Shown here: positions 1 to 7,782 of the stretch, piece after piece
How the letters are laid out: the number at the start of each line of letters is the position of its first letter
How positions within the stretch are numbered: position 1 is the first letter of the stretch
Assembly (NCBI GenBank): GCA_029945495.1
Contig: JAQSCR010000519.1
Coordinates: 1 to 10,110 of the forward strand
DNA from: Pseudolabrys sp.
GTDB lineage: Bacteria; Pseudomonadota; Alphaproteobacteria; Rhizobiales; Xanthobacteraceae
Length of the DNA stretch: 10,110 nucleotides
Direction of reading: 5' to 3'
Position numbers and translations under genes: made by a program
Notes under the pieces: model-generated
Database searches by the model: none
The model's input: only the letters and a program-made list of their open reading frames with translations
What the model was told of the DNA's origin: nothing

Positions 1-2295
1 CGGTCGAGCGGAACCTATTGCACGCAATGCGAGGCCGAAGGCTTCCGCCGCATCACCTACTTCCCGGACCGCCCCGACGTGATGGCGATCTACACCACGC
101 GCATTGAGGCCGACAAAGCGGAAGCGCCGGTGCTGCTGGCCAACGGCAATCTGACCGACAGCGGCGAATTGCCCGGCGGCCGGCATTTCGCGGTCTGGGA
201 CGACCCGCACAAGAAGCCGTCATATCTGTTCGCGCTGGTCGGCGGCGATCTCGCTTGCGTCGAGGACACATTCCGCACCATGTCGGGCCGAGACGTGACA
301 CTGCGCATCTATGTCGAGCATGGCAAGGAAGACCGTTGCGGCTACGCCATGGACGCGCTCAAGCGCTCGATGCGCTGGGACGAGCAGGCTTTCGGCCGCG
401 AATACGACCTCGACATCTTCATGATCGTCGCCGTGTCCGATTTCAACATGGGCGCGATGGAGAACAAGGGCCTCAACGTCTTCAACGATAAATATGTGCT
501 GGCATCGGGCGACACGGCGACCGACAGCGACTTCGCCGGCGTCGAGGCCGTCATCGCGCACGAATATTTCCACAACTGGACCGGCAACCGCATCACCTGC
601 CGCGACTGGTTCCAGCTTTGCCTGAAGGAAGGCCTCACCGTCTTCCGCGATCAGGAATTCTCCAGCGACATGCGGTCGCGTCCGGTCAAGCGGATCAGCG
701 ATGTGCGGGCTTTGCGCGCCGCGCAGTTCATCGAGGATTCCGGGCCCTTGGCGCATCCGGTCCGGCCCGAACAGTACAAGGAAATCAACAACTTCTACAC
801 CAGCACCATCTACGAGAAAGGTGCGGAAGTGGTGCGCATGGTGCACACTTTGATCGGCGAGGCGAAATTCCGCGCCGGCATGGATCTCTATTTCGAACGC
901 CATGACGGCGAAGCCGCCACCGTCGAGCAGTTCATCCAGTGTTTTGCCGATGTGAGTTCCCGCGACATGACGCACTTCATGCGCTGGTACAGCCAGGCCG
1001 GCACGCCCGACGTCGCGGTCGTTGCCCGCTACGACGCGGCGGCCAAAACCTACACCCTCACCCTTAAGCAGACCGTGCCGCCGACGCCGAACCAGCCGGC
1101 GAAATTGCCGATGGTCATCCCGCTGGTCACGGGCCTCATCGGCCAGGACGGCCACGACCTGCCATTGACGCTGCCCGGCGGCGGCAGCGCCGCGCGCGGC
1201 GTGCTGGTGCTCGACGAGGCGGAAAAAACCTTCACGTTTACAGGCATTTCGGAGCGCCCGGTGCTGTCGATCAACCGCGCCTTCTCGGCGCCGATCAAGC
1301 TCGACAGCGATCTCGATGTGGCCGATCTGGCGTTTCTGGCCGCGCATGACAGCGATCCGTTCAACCGCTGGCAGGCCTTGCAGACCGCCGCGATGCGGCT
1401 CCTGATCGATAATGTGGCGCGGCTACGCGCGGGCGAAACGCCGCGCCATGATGACGCTCTGCTGGCGGCGATGGCCGCGATTCTTGACGAGGCAACGCTG
1501 GAACCGGCCTTCGTCGCATTGACGTTGACGCCGCCGGGCGAAGGCGACATCGCCCGCGAAATCGGCCGCGATATCGATCCCGACGCGATCTACCGCGCGC
1601 GATTGAGTCTGCGCGGCGATATCGGCAGCCATCTCGGCGACGCGTTGGCCAAGGTCTACGACCGCATGGCGACCACCGGTCCCTATTCCCCGGACGCCGC
1701 GAATGCCGGACGACGCTCACTGCGCAACATCGCGCTCGATCTTCTCGCCGTGAACGCCGCACCCGACGCGATCGCGCGGTCCGCGCGGCAATACGATGCC
1801 GCCGATAACATGACCGACCGCATGGCCGCGCTGGCGACCTTGTCGCAGCACAATGTGCCGGAGCGCAGCCGGACGCTGGCCGATTTCTACCGGCGCTACG
1901 CCGCCGACGCGCTGGTCGTCGACAAATGGTTTTCGCTGCAGGCGGCGACCGCGCATACCGATACGCTTAGCCATGTCCGCGCCCTCACCGGCCACCCGGC
2001 CTTTTCGTTCGCCAATCCGAACCGGGTGCGCGCGCTGATTGGCGCCTTCGCGCAAGGCAATCCGACCCAGTTCAACCGCGCCGACGGCGCCGGCTATGAC
2101 TTCGTCGCCGACACCATCCTCGCGCTCGACCCGAAGAACCCGCAGCTGGCAGCGCGCATGGCGACGGCGTTCCGCACCTGGCGCACGCTCGGCGCCGGCC
2201 GCCAAGCCAAGGCGCAGGCCGCTTTGCAGCGCATCAAGGCCACCGCCAACCTGTCGCGCGATCTTTCCGACATCGTCGAGCGCGCACTGAGTTAA
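1..2295 (+). CDS. pepN: Aminopeptidase N (M1 family zinc metallopeptidase), 5' end outside the window
   Basis: This is a cytoplasmic zinc exopeptidase that removes N-terminal residues from peptides. The frame is open from base 1 with typical PepN sequence (CTQCEAEGFR at bases 19-48), so the GTG/ATG at 79-84 are internal codons and the true start lies upstream. Visible landmarks are the substrate-binding GAMEN motif at 451-465, the zinc motif HEYFH at 559-573 followed after 18 residues by the third ligand Glu (628-630), and the likely transition-state Tyr (811-813) in the IYEKGAEV stretch. After the catalytic core come the beta-rich domain and the long helical C-terminal domain usual for bacterial PepN. 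The fragment has 764 codons against about 870-880 for the family, so roughly 110 N-terminal residues are missing. All catalytic residues are present and no frameshift is seen. It ends in TAA and is followed by a candidate terminator. Confidence 0.97.
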   Translation, partial: RSSGTYCTQCEAEGFRRITYFPDRPDVMAIYTTRIEADKAEAPVLLANGNLTDSGELPGGRHFAVWDDPHKKPSYLFALVGGDLACVEDTFRTMSGRDVTLRIYVEHGKEDRCGYAMDALKRSMRWDEQAFGREYDLDIFMIVAVSDFNMGAMENKGLNVFNDKYVLASGDTATDSDFAGVEAVIAHEYFHNWTGNRITCRDWFQLCLKEGLTVFRDQEFSSDMRSRPVKRISDVRALRAAQFIEDSGPLAHPVRPEQYKEINNFYTSTIYEKGAEVVRMVHTLIGEAKFRAGMDLYFERHDGEAATVEQFIQCFADVSSRDMTHFMRWYSQAGTPDVAVVARYDAAAKTYTLTLKQTVPPTPNQPAKLPMVIPLVTGLIGQDGHDLPLTLPGGGSAARGVLVLDEAEKTFTFTGISERPVLSINRAFSAPIKLDSDLDVADLAFLAAHDSDPFNRWQALQTAAMRLLIDNVARLRAGETPRHDDALLAAMAAILDEATLEPAFVALTLTPPGEGDIAREIGRDIDPDAIYRARLSLRGDIGSHLGDALAKVYDRMATTGPYSPDAANAGRRSLRNIALDLLAVNAAPDAIARSARQYDAADNMTDRMAALATLSQHNVPERSRTLADFYRRYAADALVVDKWFSLQAATAHTDTLSHVRALTGHPAFSFANPNRVRALIGAFAQGNPTQFNRADGAGYDFVADTILALDPKNPQLAARMATAFRTWRTLGAGRQAKAQAALQRIKATANLSRDLSDIVERALS

Positions 2296-2303
2296 ACACC
2301 TAC

Positions 2304-2350
2304 CGCTTACCCCTTGAGCGGACTCAATTATTAGTGGGTAACGATTTTTT
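2304..2350 (+). terminator. Candidate Rho-independent terminator of pepN
   Basis: Eight bases after the pepN stop, TTACCC (2307-2312) pairs with GGGTAA (2336-2341). The stem extends by CG/CG (2304-2305 with 2342-2343) across one bulged C. Inside the loop sits a second small hairpin, TTGAG (2314-2318) with CTCAA (2323-2327) around CGGA. The outer stem is followed almost at once by six T (2345-2350), the only such T run in this gap. Position and layout fit an intrinsic terminator. The stem is modest in GC and the loop is large, so this is a structural inference from reading by eye. Confidence 0.5.
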
Positions 2351-2377
2351 CATAATTGACTCTTCGGACTCTCGACA

Positions 2378-2413
2378 AATCAGCGGCCATCGATTCCAAT
2401 CGCTTTGCTGATT
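2378..2413 (+). repeat. Interrupted palindrome upstream of the PAS kinase gene
   Basis: AATCAGC (2378-2384) and GCTGATT (2407-2413) are exact reverse complements. Nested between them, CGATT (2391-2395) and AATCG (2398-2402) form a second palindrome. The element lies 63-98 bases before the ATG at 2476. It could be a protein-binding site or a leader hairpin for the kinase gene. No known motif is recognised. Confidence 0.3.
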
Positions 2414-2475
2414 CGGGCGGGTAACGCGATGCTTCCGGCTCAGGGCGGTAGGGGAAATTCCACACGGAGGCCTTC

Positions 2476-4770
2476 ATGGCGCGCGCCAATATGGCGAGTG
2501 CGTCTGCACAGAGCGATTCGATCAAGGGCCTCGCACAATCGATCGCCAATCCGGCGTATCGGCGGCTGCTGACGGCGGAGCCCCTGCTGCGACGCGCTGT
2601 GCCGGTGCTGATCATTGCCTTCTTGGTGACCATCTGCGTTGGCGCAGCGGTCCAGGTGGTCGATCAGCGCCGCCAGAGCCTCGACACCATGTTGCTGTCG
2701 CTCGATGCCGTCGCCGACGTCACCGCCGAACGTCTCGGCCAGCCACTCAAGAGCCCACGCGACGCCATCGAACGCCCGCAGGAACTGCTCGCCCTCGCTT
2801 TGCCCACCTGGGCGACCGGCACCGGACGGCGCTTCCTCCTGACCAACGAACAGGGCGTGGTGACTGCGGCGATCCCGGCTACCGATCTCACCGTCGGCCG
2901 CCATCTCATTGACCTGCTCGGACCGATTCAGCCGCTCACCACCTTTGGCGCCGGCGCCGGCGTGATGGATATCCTGCTGCCCGACAGCACGCCGGCGCTT
3001 GCCACCGTACGTATGCTGAAGGCGCCGTTTGGCCAGCTCTCTGTCGTGCAGCCGCGCGATAGCGCGCTGGCATCGTGGCGCTCGCTCACCACGCTGACGA
3101 TCACGCTGTCGGCCACCACCGGCTTCGTCGTCCTGATCCTCGGCTTCGCCTTTCACTGGCAGGCGACCCGCGCGCGCGAAGCCGACGTCATCTACGAGAC
3201 GGTGCGCACCCGCATTGACACCGCGCTCAACCGCGGCCGTTGCGGCCTGTGGGACTGGGATCTGGCGCGCGGCCGCATCTTCTGGTCGCAATCGATGTTC
3301 GACATTCTTGGCCTTAAGGCCAAGGACGATCTGCTGAGCTTCGGCGACGTCAACGCACTGATGCACCCCGACGATCTCGAGCTGTACGCGCTGGCGACCG
3401 ATCTGGCCGAAGCGCGCACCACCACCATCGACCACGCCTTCCGCATGCGCCACGCCTCCGGCCATTGGGTCTGGTTGCGCGCCCGCTGCGAACTGGTGCG
3501 CCAGGCCGGCGATCCGGGCCTGCATCTGATCGGCATCGCGGTCGACGTCACCGAACAGAAAAGCCTGGTGGAAAAAACCGTCGCCGCCGACATGCGCCTG
3601 CGTGACGCCATCGAGACCATCCCGGAAGCCTTCGTGCTGTGGGATGCGGACAATCGTCTGGTGCTGTGCAATTCGAACTTCCAGGAGCTGCACAATCTCC
3701 CGGACGAGGAAATCGTCGTCGGCGCGTCCTATGAGTCGGTGGTCGCGGCCGGCAGCCAGCCGGTGGTCCGCAACAAGGTCGTCACCGGCGGCCCGGCGGT
3801 TCCGGGCGCCCGCACGTTCGAAGCTCAACTGGAAGACGGCCGCTGGCTGCACATCAGCGAGCGCCGCACCAAGGACGGCGGCTATGTGTCGGTCGGCACC
3901 GACATCACCGCGCTCAAGACCCACGAAGAAAGACTGGTCGACAGCGAAAAACGGCTGATGGCCACCGTCTCCGACCTGCGTGCCGAACAGTATCGCACCA
4001 CGGAACTGGCCGAAAAATACGCCACCGAGAAGACCCGCGCCGAGGAAGCCAACCAGGCAAAGTCGAAATTCCTCGCCAATATGAGTCACGAACTGCGCAC
4101 GCCGCTCAACGCCATCATCGGTTTTTCCGAAATCATGGAATCCGGCATGTTCGGCCCGCTCGGCGCCGACAAGTACCGGGAATATTGCAACGACATTCAC
4201 GGCAGCGGGCAATATCTGCTTGAGGTCATCAACGACATTCTCGACATGTCGAAGATCGAGGCGGGCCGCATCCGTCTCGATTTCGAGGACCTCGAACTCG
4301 ATCCCTTGCTGGCTGAATCGATGCGCGTCGTCTCCGCCCGCGCCAATGAAAAGCAACTCCAGCTCGTTTCCAAGATTTCGCCCGACCTGCATCTGCGCGC
4401 CGACCGCCGCGCGCTCAAGCAGGTCGCGCTCAACCTCTTGTCCAACGCCGTCAAGTTCACGCCGGCCGGCGGTCGCGTCACCGTGCGCGGACGGACGTCC
4501 GACCACTGCGTCGTCTTGAGCATCGCCGACACCGGCATCGGCATCGCCAAGGAAGCGCTGGCCAGGCTCGGGCGGCCGTTCGAGCAAGTCGAAAGCCAGT
4601 TGGTCAAGAGCCATCAGGGCTCGGGCCTCGGCCTGGCGATTGCCAAATCGCTGGTCGATCTGCACGGCGGTTCCATGCGTATTCGATCGACGCCCGGCAA
4701 AGGAACGCTGGTCGTCGTCCGCCTGCCGCTCAATCCGCAATGCTCGCTGCCGAAGGAAGAAGCGGCGTAG
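2476..4770 (+). CDS. pleC: Membrane-bound PAS-PAS sensor histidine kinase, PleC/PdhS family
   Basis: The 764-residue protein has two membrane segments (about residues 42-62 and 203-226) flanking a periplasmic region of about 140 residues. Two cytoplasmic PAS domains follow: about 250-365, with GLWDWD and MHPDD typical of PAS_3, and about 375-482, ending GTDITALK. A short coiled coil leads to the kinase core: H box MSHELRTP (phospho-acceptor His538), N box around Asn657, G1 DTGIGI (685-690), F box PFEQVES (701-707) and G2 GSGLGLAI (715-722). After the His, the pattern of MFGPLG, YxEYxxDI and INDILDMSKIEAG matches the dimerisation domain of PleC, DivJ and PdhS, which act on DivK and PleD in alphaproteobacterial cell-cycle control. 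There is no receiver domain. The start is supported by GGAGG (2466-2470) five bases before ATG. Membership of the family is firm. The assignment to PleC rather than a paralogue rests on the two-TM plus PAS layout and the glnE neighbour, and is moderate. Confidence 0.9.
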   Translation: MARANMASASAQSDSIKGLAQSIANPAYRRLLTAEPLLRRAVPVLIIAFLVTICVGAAVQVVDQRRQSLDTMLLSLDAVADVTAERLGQPLKSPRDAIERPQELLALALPTWATGTGRRFLLTNEQGVVTAAIPATDLTVGRHLIDLLGPIQPLTTFGAGAGVMDILLPDSTPALATVRMLKAPFGQLSVVQPRDSALASWRSLTTLTITLSATTGFVVLILGFAFHWQATRAREADVIYETVRTRIDTALNRGRCGLWDWDLARGRIFWSQSMFDILGLKAKDDLLSFGDVNALMHPDDLELYALATDLAEARTTTIDHAFRMRHASGHWVWLRARCELVRQAGDPGLHLIGIAVDVTEQKSLVEKTVAADMRLRDAIETIPEAFVLWDADNRLVLCNSNFQELHNLPDEEIVVGASYESVVAAGSQPVVRNKVVTGGPAVPGARTFEAQLEDGRWLHISERRTKDGGYVSVGTDITALKTHEERLVDSEKRLMATVSDLRAEQYRTTELAEKYATEKTRAEEANQAKSKFLANMSHELRTPLNAIIGFSEIMESGMFGPLGADKYREYCNDIHGSGQYLLEVINDILDMSKIEAGRIRLDFEDLELDPLLAESMRVVSARANEKQLQLVSKISPDLHLRADRRALKQVALNLLSNAVKFTPAGGRVTVRGRTSDHCVVLSIADTGIGIAKEALARLGRPFEQVESQLVKSHQGSGLGLAIAKSLVDLHGGSMRIRSTPGKGTLVVVRLPLNPQCSLPKEEAA

Positions 4771-4777
4771 CCTTCGG
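4750..4777. repeat. Inverted repeat at the convergent pleC/glnE 3' ends
   Basis: CCGAAGG (4750-4756) and CCTTCGG (4771-4777) are perfect 7-bp reverse complements around a 14-base loop that contains the kinase stop codon. On the minus strand the hairpin falls 11 bases after the glnE stop. It sits where a shared bidirectional terminator would be expected, but neither strand has a T run after the stem. It may be only a pause or 3'-end stabilising structure. Confidence 0.35.
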
Positions 4778-4788
4778 AAGATCGCGCG

Positions 4789-7782
4789 CTACGGCGCCTT
4801 GTCCAAAATCCGCACGAAGCTTTCGCGCACGCGCTTTTGCGTCTCGATGAGGGTTACGTTCAAGGTGGTGAAATCCGGCACGTCGGCGGCCCGCGTCAGA
4901 AGCCGCAACAGGCCGGGGCCTGCCGTCTTGACGTCGAACGGCCCAGCAAGACACAGCCGCAGAATCTGCGTGAGGTCGTGATAGAGCTGGGCCGCCGGCC
5001 GCAGCACTTCGGCATCCTCGACCGACACGAGCTTTAGTTGCCGCGCCTTGTCGAGCACGCCCGCTGTCGAGGTATCGAGAATTTCCGGGTGGCGGTGCGC
5101 ATGCACCAGTTGCAGATACTGGGCGATGAATTCGAGATCGACCAGCCCGCCGGCGGCGTATTTGAAATCCCAGGGGTTGCTGTCGCCCTTCTCGCGGGCA
5201 ATGGCGGTGCGCATCTCTACCACGTCACCGGCGATCTGTTCGGCGTCGCGCGGCCGCCGCAGGATGTCGCCGATGACGCCCTCGACGCGCGCGCGGAAGG
5301 CGGGCGATGCCGACACCACCCGCGCCCGCGTAAGCGCCATATGCTCCCAGGTCCAGGCCTCATTTTCCTGATAGTGGGTGAAGCTGCCGATCTGCGTCGC
5401 CAGCGGCCCGGCCTGCCCGGACGGTCGCAGCCGCATATCGACTTCGTAAAGCGCGCCGTAATTGGTCTGCGCGGTTAGCGCATTGATCAGTCGCTGCGTC
5501 AGCCGGGCGAAATACTGAGCGCCATAGAGCACGCGCTTGCCGGTCGATTCCGGATTCTCGCCGTCGAAGTCGTAGCAAAGGATCAGATCGAGATCGGAGG
5601 TCGCGGTCATTTCGCGGCCGCCGAGCTTGCCCATCGCCAGCACCGCGGTTTCTTCCGCCCGCATGTGGCCGTAGGTGGCGACGAAGTTCTCCGACACCGC
5701 GCGATGCACGGCGCGGATCACAGCGTCGGCCAGCCGGGCGAAAGCCTCGCCCGCCAGCCGCGCCGTCAGCGTGCCGGACAGGATCCGCACGCCGATCAGG
5801 AACATGTATTCCAGCCCGAACATGCGGATGCGTTCGAGCAGGTCCTCGTCGTAGCGCGACTGCGCCAGAGCGGCGTCGAGCCGGCGCTGCAGTTCCTCAT
5901 CGTCGGGCAGCACGCCGAAAAAGCTCGGGTCGACCAGCGCATCCATAACTTGCGGGTGGCGCGCCAGGATATCGGCAAGCCGCGGCGCGATGCCGAGCAC
6001 CAGCGCAATCAGCGCAATCAGGTCCGGCTTTTGCCGCAACAGCGACAGCAGCAGCGGCGCGCCATGCAGATTGGCGAGGAAATGGTCGAACAGCACCAAA
6101 GTCGCGGCCGGATTGTCGGTGCGACCGATGTGCTCCAGCAAGCTCGGCAACAGCGCAATAAGCTGGCTGCGCGCGGCCTCGCCGTTGAGCGAGCGGTGCT
6201 CGCCGGCCAGCCACTGGCGTACGATCGTCGAGGTTTCCAGCGGCGACCTGAAGCCGAGTTCGCTTAAGCGCGCCAATGTCTGCGGATCGTCAGCTTCCGC
6301 CGGAAAGGCCAAAGCCGGCCCTTCGGCTTCGGGCACTTTTTCGAACAGCCGCGCATAGTGGCTCTGCACGGCCTCGAGATGGCCGACCAGAACCTCGGCG
6401 AACGCATCGCGGCCGGCATATCCAAGAAACCGCGCAAAGCGCTCTAAATCGGCGCGCGCGGCCGGCAACAGCTGGGTCTGCTCGTCATTGACCATCTGCA
6501 GCCGGTGTTCGACCGTGCGCAGGAAGCAATAGGCCGCCTTCATGGCGTCGCGTGCGGCGGCGTCGATCCAGCCGTCGTCGCACAGCTTGTCGAGCGTGAT
6601 CAGCGTATCGCGGTCGCGCAGATGCGGGTTTCGGCCGCCGGCGATCAGTTGCTGGGTCTGGGCAAAGAATTCGATTTCGCGGATGCCGCCGCGGCCGAGC
6701 TTGATGTTGTGGCCTTCGACCGCGATCTCGCCGTGGCCGCGAAAGGCGTTGATCTGCCGCTTCATCGCGTGCACGTCGGCGACCGCGACGAAATCGAGAT
6801 ATTTGCGCCAGACGAACGGCGCCAGTTCGTTAAGGATCGCCTCGCCCGCCGCGATATCGCCGGCGCAGGCGCGACCCTTGATGAGCATCGCGCGTTCCCA
6901 GTTCTGCCCGACGCTCTCGTAATAGGCCATCGCCGCGTGGGTCGAGATCGCAATGCCGGTCGAGGCCGGATCGGGCCGCAGCCTTAAGTCAGTGCGGAAC
7001 ACGTAGCCGTCGCCGGTGTGTTCCTGCAGCAGCTTCACCACACGCTGCGTGATGCGCACGAACACGCGGGCGGCTTCCACGCCGTCGGGCAGCGCCGCGC
7101 TGTCGGGATCGAAAAACACGATGAGGTCGATATCGCTCGAATAATTGAGCTCGAAGCCGCCCATCTTGCCCATGGCCAGCACGATATAGCCGCTGTCGCG
7201 TTGCGGCTGCGCTTTGTCCCGCGGGTTGAACCGGCCGGCGCGCGCGGCTTCGGCAAGCGCGAAGCGCACGGCGGCATCGACCGCGGTGTCGGCGAGATCG
7301 GTCAGGGCCCGCGTCGCCCGCATCACCGGCCAGACGCCGCCGATATCGGCGAGCGCGATCAGCAGGGCGGCTTCCGCCTTCATGCGGCGCAGAATGCGCA
7401 TCGCCTCGTCGATGTCTTCGGTCTGCGCGGCCGCCGCGCCGCTTCTGGCCAAAAGTTCGTCGAGGCGGCTTTCCGGCGCTTCGGCCATCAGCGCCAAAAA
7501 GCGCGCCGGCGCTGCCGTCACCAGGTCCCACAGGAACGGCGAGCTCTGCGACAGGCTTTCCAGCAAAGTCTGCACCACCGGATGCGCCGCCAACAGCGCC
7601 CGCATCGGCGCAGCCTCGGCTTCCGGCAAACCGGCAAGCCATTCGCTCAGCCTGGCCTTGGCGGCGTCGGGCTCGATCAGCAGCGGCGCGGTGACGATGC
7701 GTCCGGCCAGTGACCCACCGCCCGGCGTCCCTTGCAGGGGCACTTCGGTTCGGCCGGGCGCGTTAGGCTCAAGCGGACTCAT
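4789..7782 (-). CDS. glnE: Bifunctional glutamine synthetase adenylyltransferase / adenylyl-removing enzyme
   Basis: GlnE adds AMP to, and phosphorolytically removes it from, a conserved Tyr of each glutamine synthetase subunit. This tunes nitrogen assimilation in response to PII and glutamine. The 997-residue protein has both nucleotidyltransferase halves. The N-terminal removase half carries GKMGG and then SSDIDLIVFFD (residues 205-225, metal-binding Asp217 and Asp219), with RTDLRLRPD at 263-271 and the GRGGIREIEF stretch near 363-372. The C-terminal transferase half carries GKLGG and then TSDLDLIL (718-735, Asp730 and Asp732), with VDMRLRPSG at 781-789 and GGLVDLEF near 878-885. Both halves look intact, and the length is typical for rhizobial GlnE (E. 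coli about 946). No strong free-standing ribosome site precedes the ATG. The start overlaps the stop of the upstream kinase frame as ATGA, which suggests translational coupling and supports this start. Its stop is 18 bp from the convergent kinase stop. Confidence 0.97.
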   Translation of the reverse strand: MSPLEPNAPGRTEVPLQGTPGGGSLAGRIVTAPLLIEPDAAKARLSEWLAGLPEAEAAPMRALLAAHPVVQTLLESLSQSSPFLWDLVTAAPARFLALMAEAPESRLDELLARSGAAAAQTEDIDEAMRILRRMKAEAALLIALADIGGVWPVMRATRALTDLADTAVDAAVRFALAEAARAGRFNPRDKAQPQRDSGYIVLAMGKMGGFELNYSSDIDLIVFFDPDSAALPDGVEAARVFVRITQRVVKLLQEHTGDGYVFRTDLRLRPDPASTGIAISTHAAMAYYESVGQNWERAMLIKGRACAGDIAAGEAILNELAPFVWRKYLDFVAVADVHAMKRQINAFRGHGEIAVEGHNIKLGRGGIREIEFFAQTQQLIAGGRNPHLRDRDTLITLDKLCDDGWIDAAARDAMKAAYCFLRTVEHRLQMVNDEQTQLLPAARADLERFARFLGYAGRDAFAEVLVGHLEAVQSHYARLFEKVPEAEGPALAFPAEADDPQTLARLSELGFRSPLETSTIVRQWLAGEHRSLNGEAARSQLIALLPSLLEHIGRTDNPAATLVLFDHFLANLHGAPLLLSLLRQKPDLIALIALVLGIAPRLADILARHPQVMDALVDPSFFGVLPDDEELQRRLDAALAQSRYDEDLLERIRMFGLEYMFLIGVRILSGTLTARLAGEAFARLADAVIRAVHRAVSENFVATYGHMRAEETAVLAMGKLGGREMTATSDLDLILCYDFDGENPESTGKRVLYGAQYFARLTQRLINALTAQTNYGALYEVDMRLRPSGQAGPLATQIGSFTHYQENEAWTWEHMALTRARVVSASPAFRARVEGVIGDILRRPRDAEQIAGDVVEMRTAIAREKGDSNPWDFKYAAGGLVDLEFIAQYLQLVHAHRHPEILDTSTAGVLDKARQLKLVSVEDAEVLRPAAQLYHDLTQILRLCLAGPFDVKTAGPGLLRLLTRAADVPDFTTLNVTLIETQKRVRESFVRILDKAP
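7779..7782 (-). other. ATGA overlap joining the sensor kinase stop to the glnE start
   Basis: On the minus strand the glnE ATG (7782-7780) shares bases with TGA (7781-7779), the stop of the kinase frame that carries the conserved C-terminal tail. Such overlaps are typical of translationally coupled operon partners. The overlap exists only for the shifted frame. In the upstream kinase frame translation ends at 7858-7856, 73 bases before glnE. Confidence 0.8.

Noticed and set aside
79..84. GTG/ATG at the left end as the pepN start.
   Set aside because: The frame stays open to base 1 with conserved PepN sequence, so these codons are internal and the gene is cut by the window edge.
220..1347. 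A 375-codon minus-strand open frame over pepN.
   Set aside because: It lies opposite the catalytic core of pepN and has no recognisable family features.
2326..2384. Promoter for the PAS kinase: CATAAT (2351-2356) as -10, or TTGACT (2356-2361) as -35.
   Set aside because: Neither hexamer has a convincing partner at 16-18 bases, and CATAAT directly adjoins the terminator T run. A promoter in this gap is likely but I cannot place it.
2440..4740. A 766-codon open frame on the minus strand across the whole PAS kinase gene.
   Set aside because: It is a shadow of the codon bias in GC-rich DNA. The plus-strand frame has unmistakable PAS and kinase motifs, while the antisense translation shows no recognisable domain.
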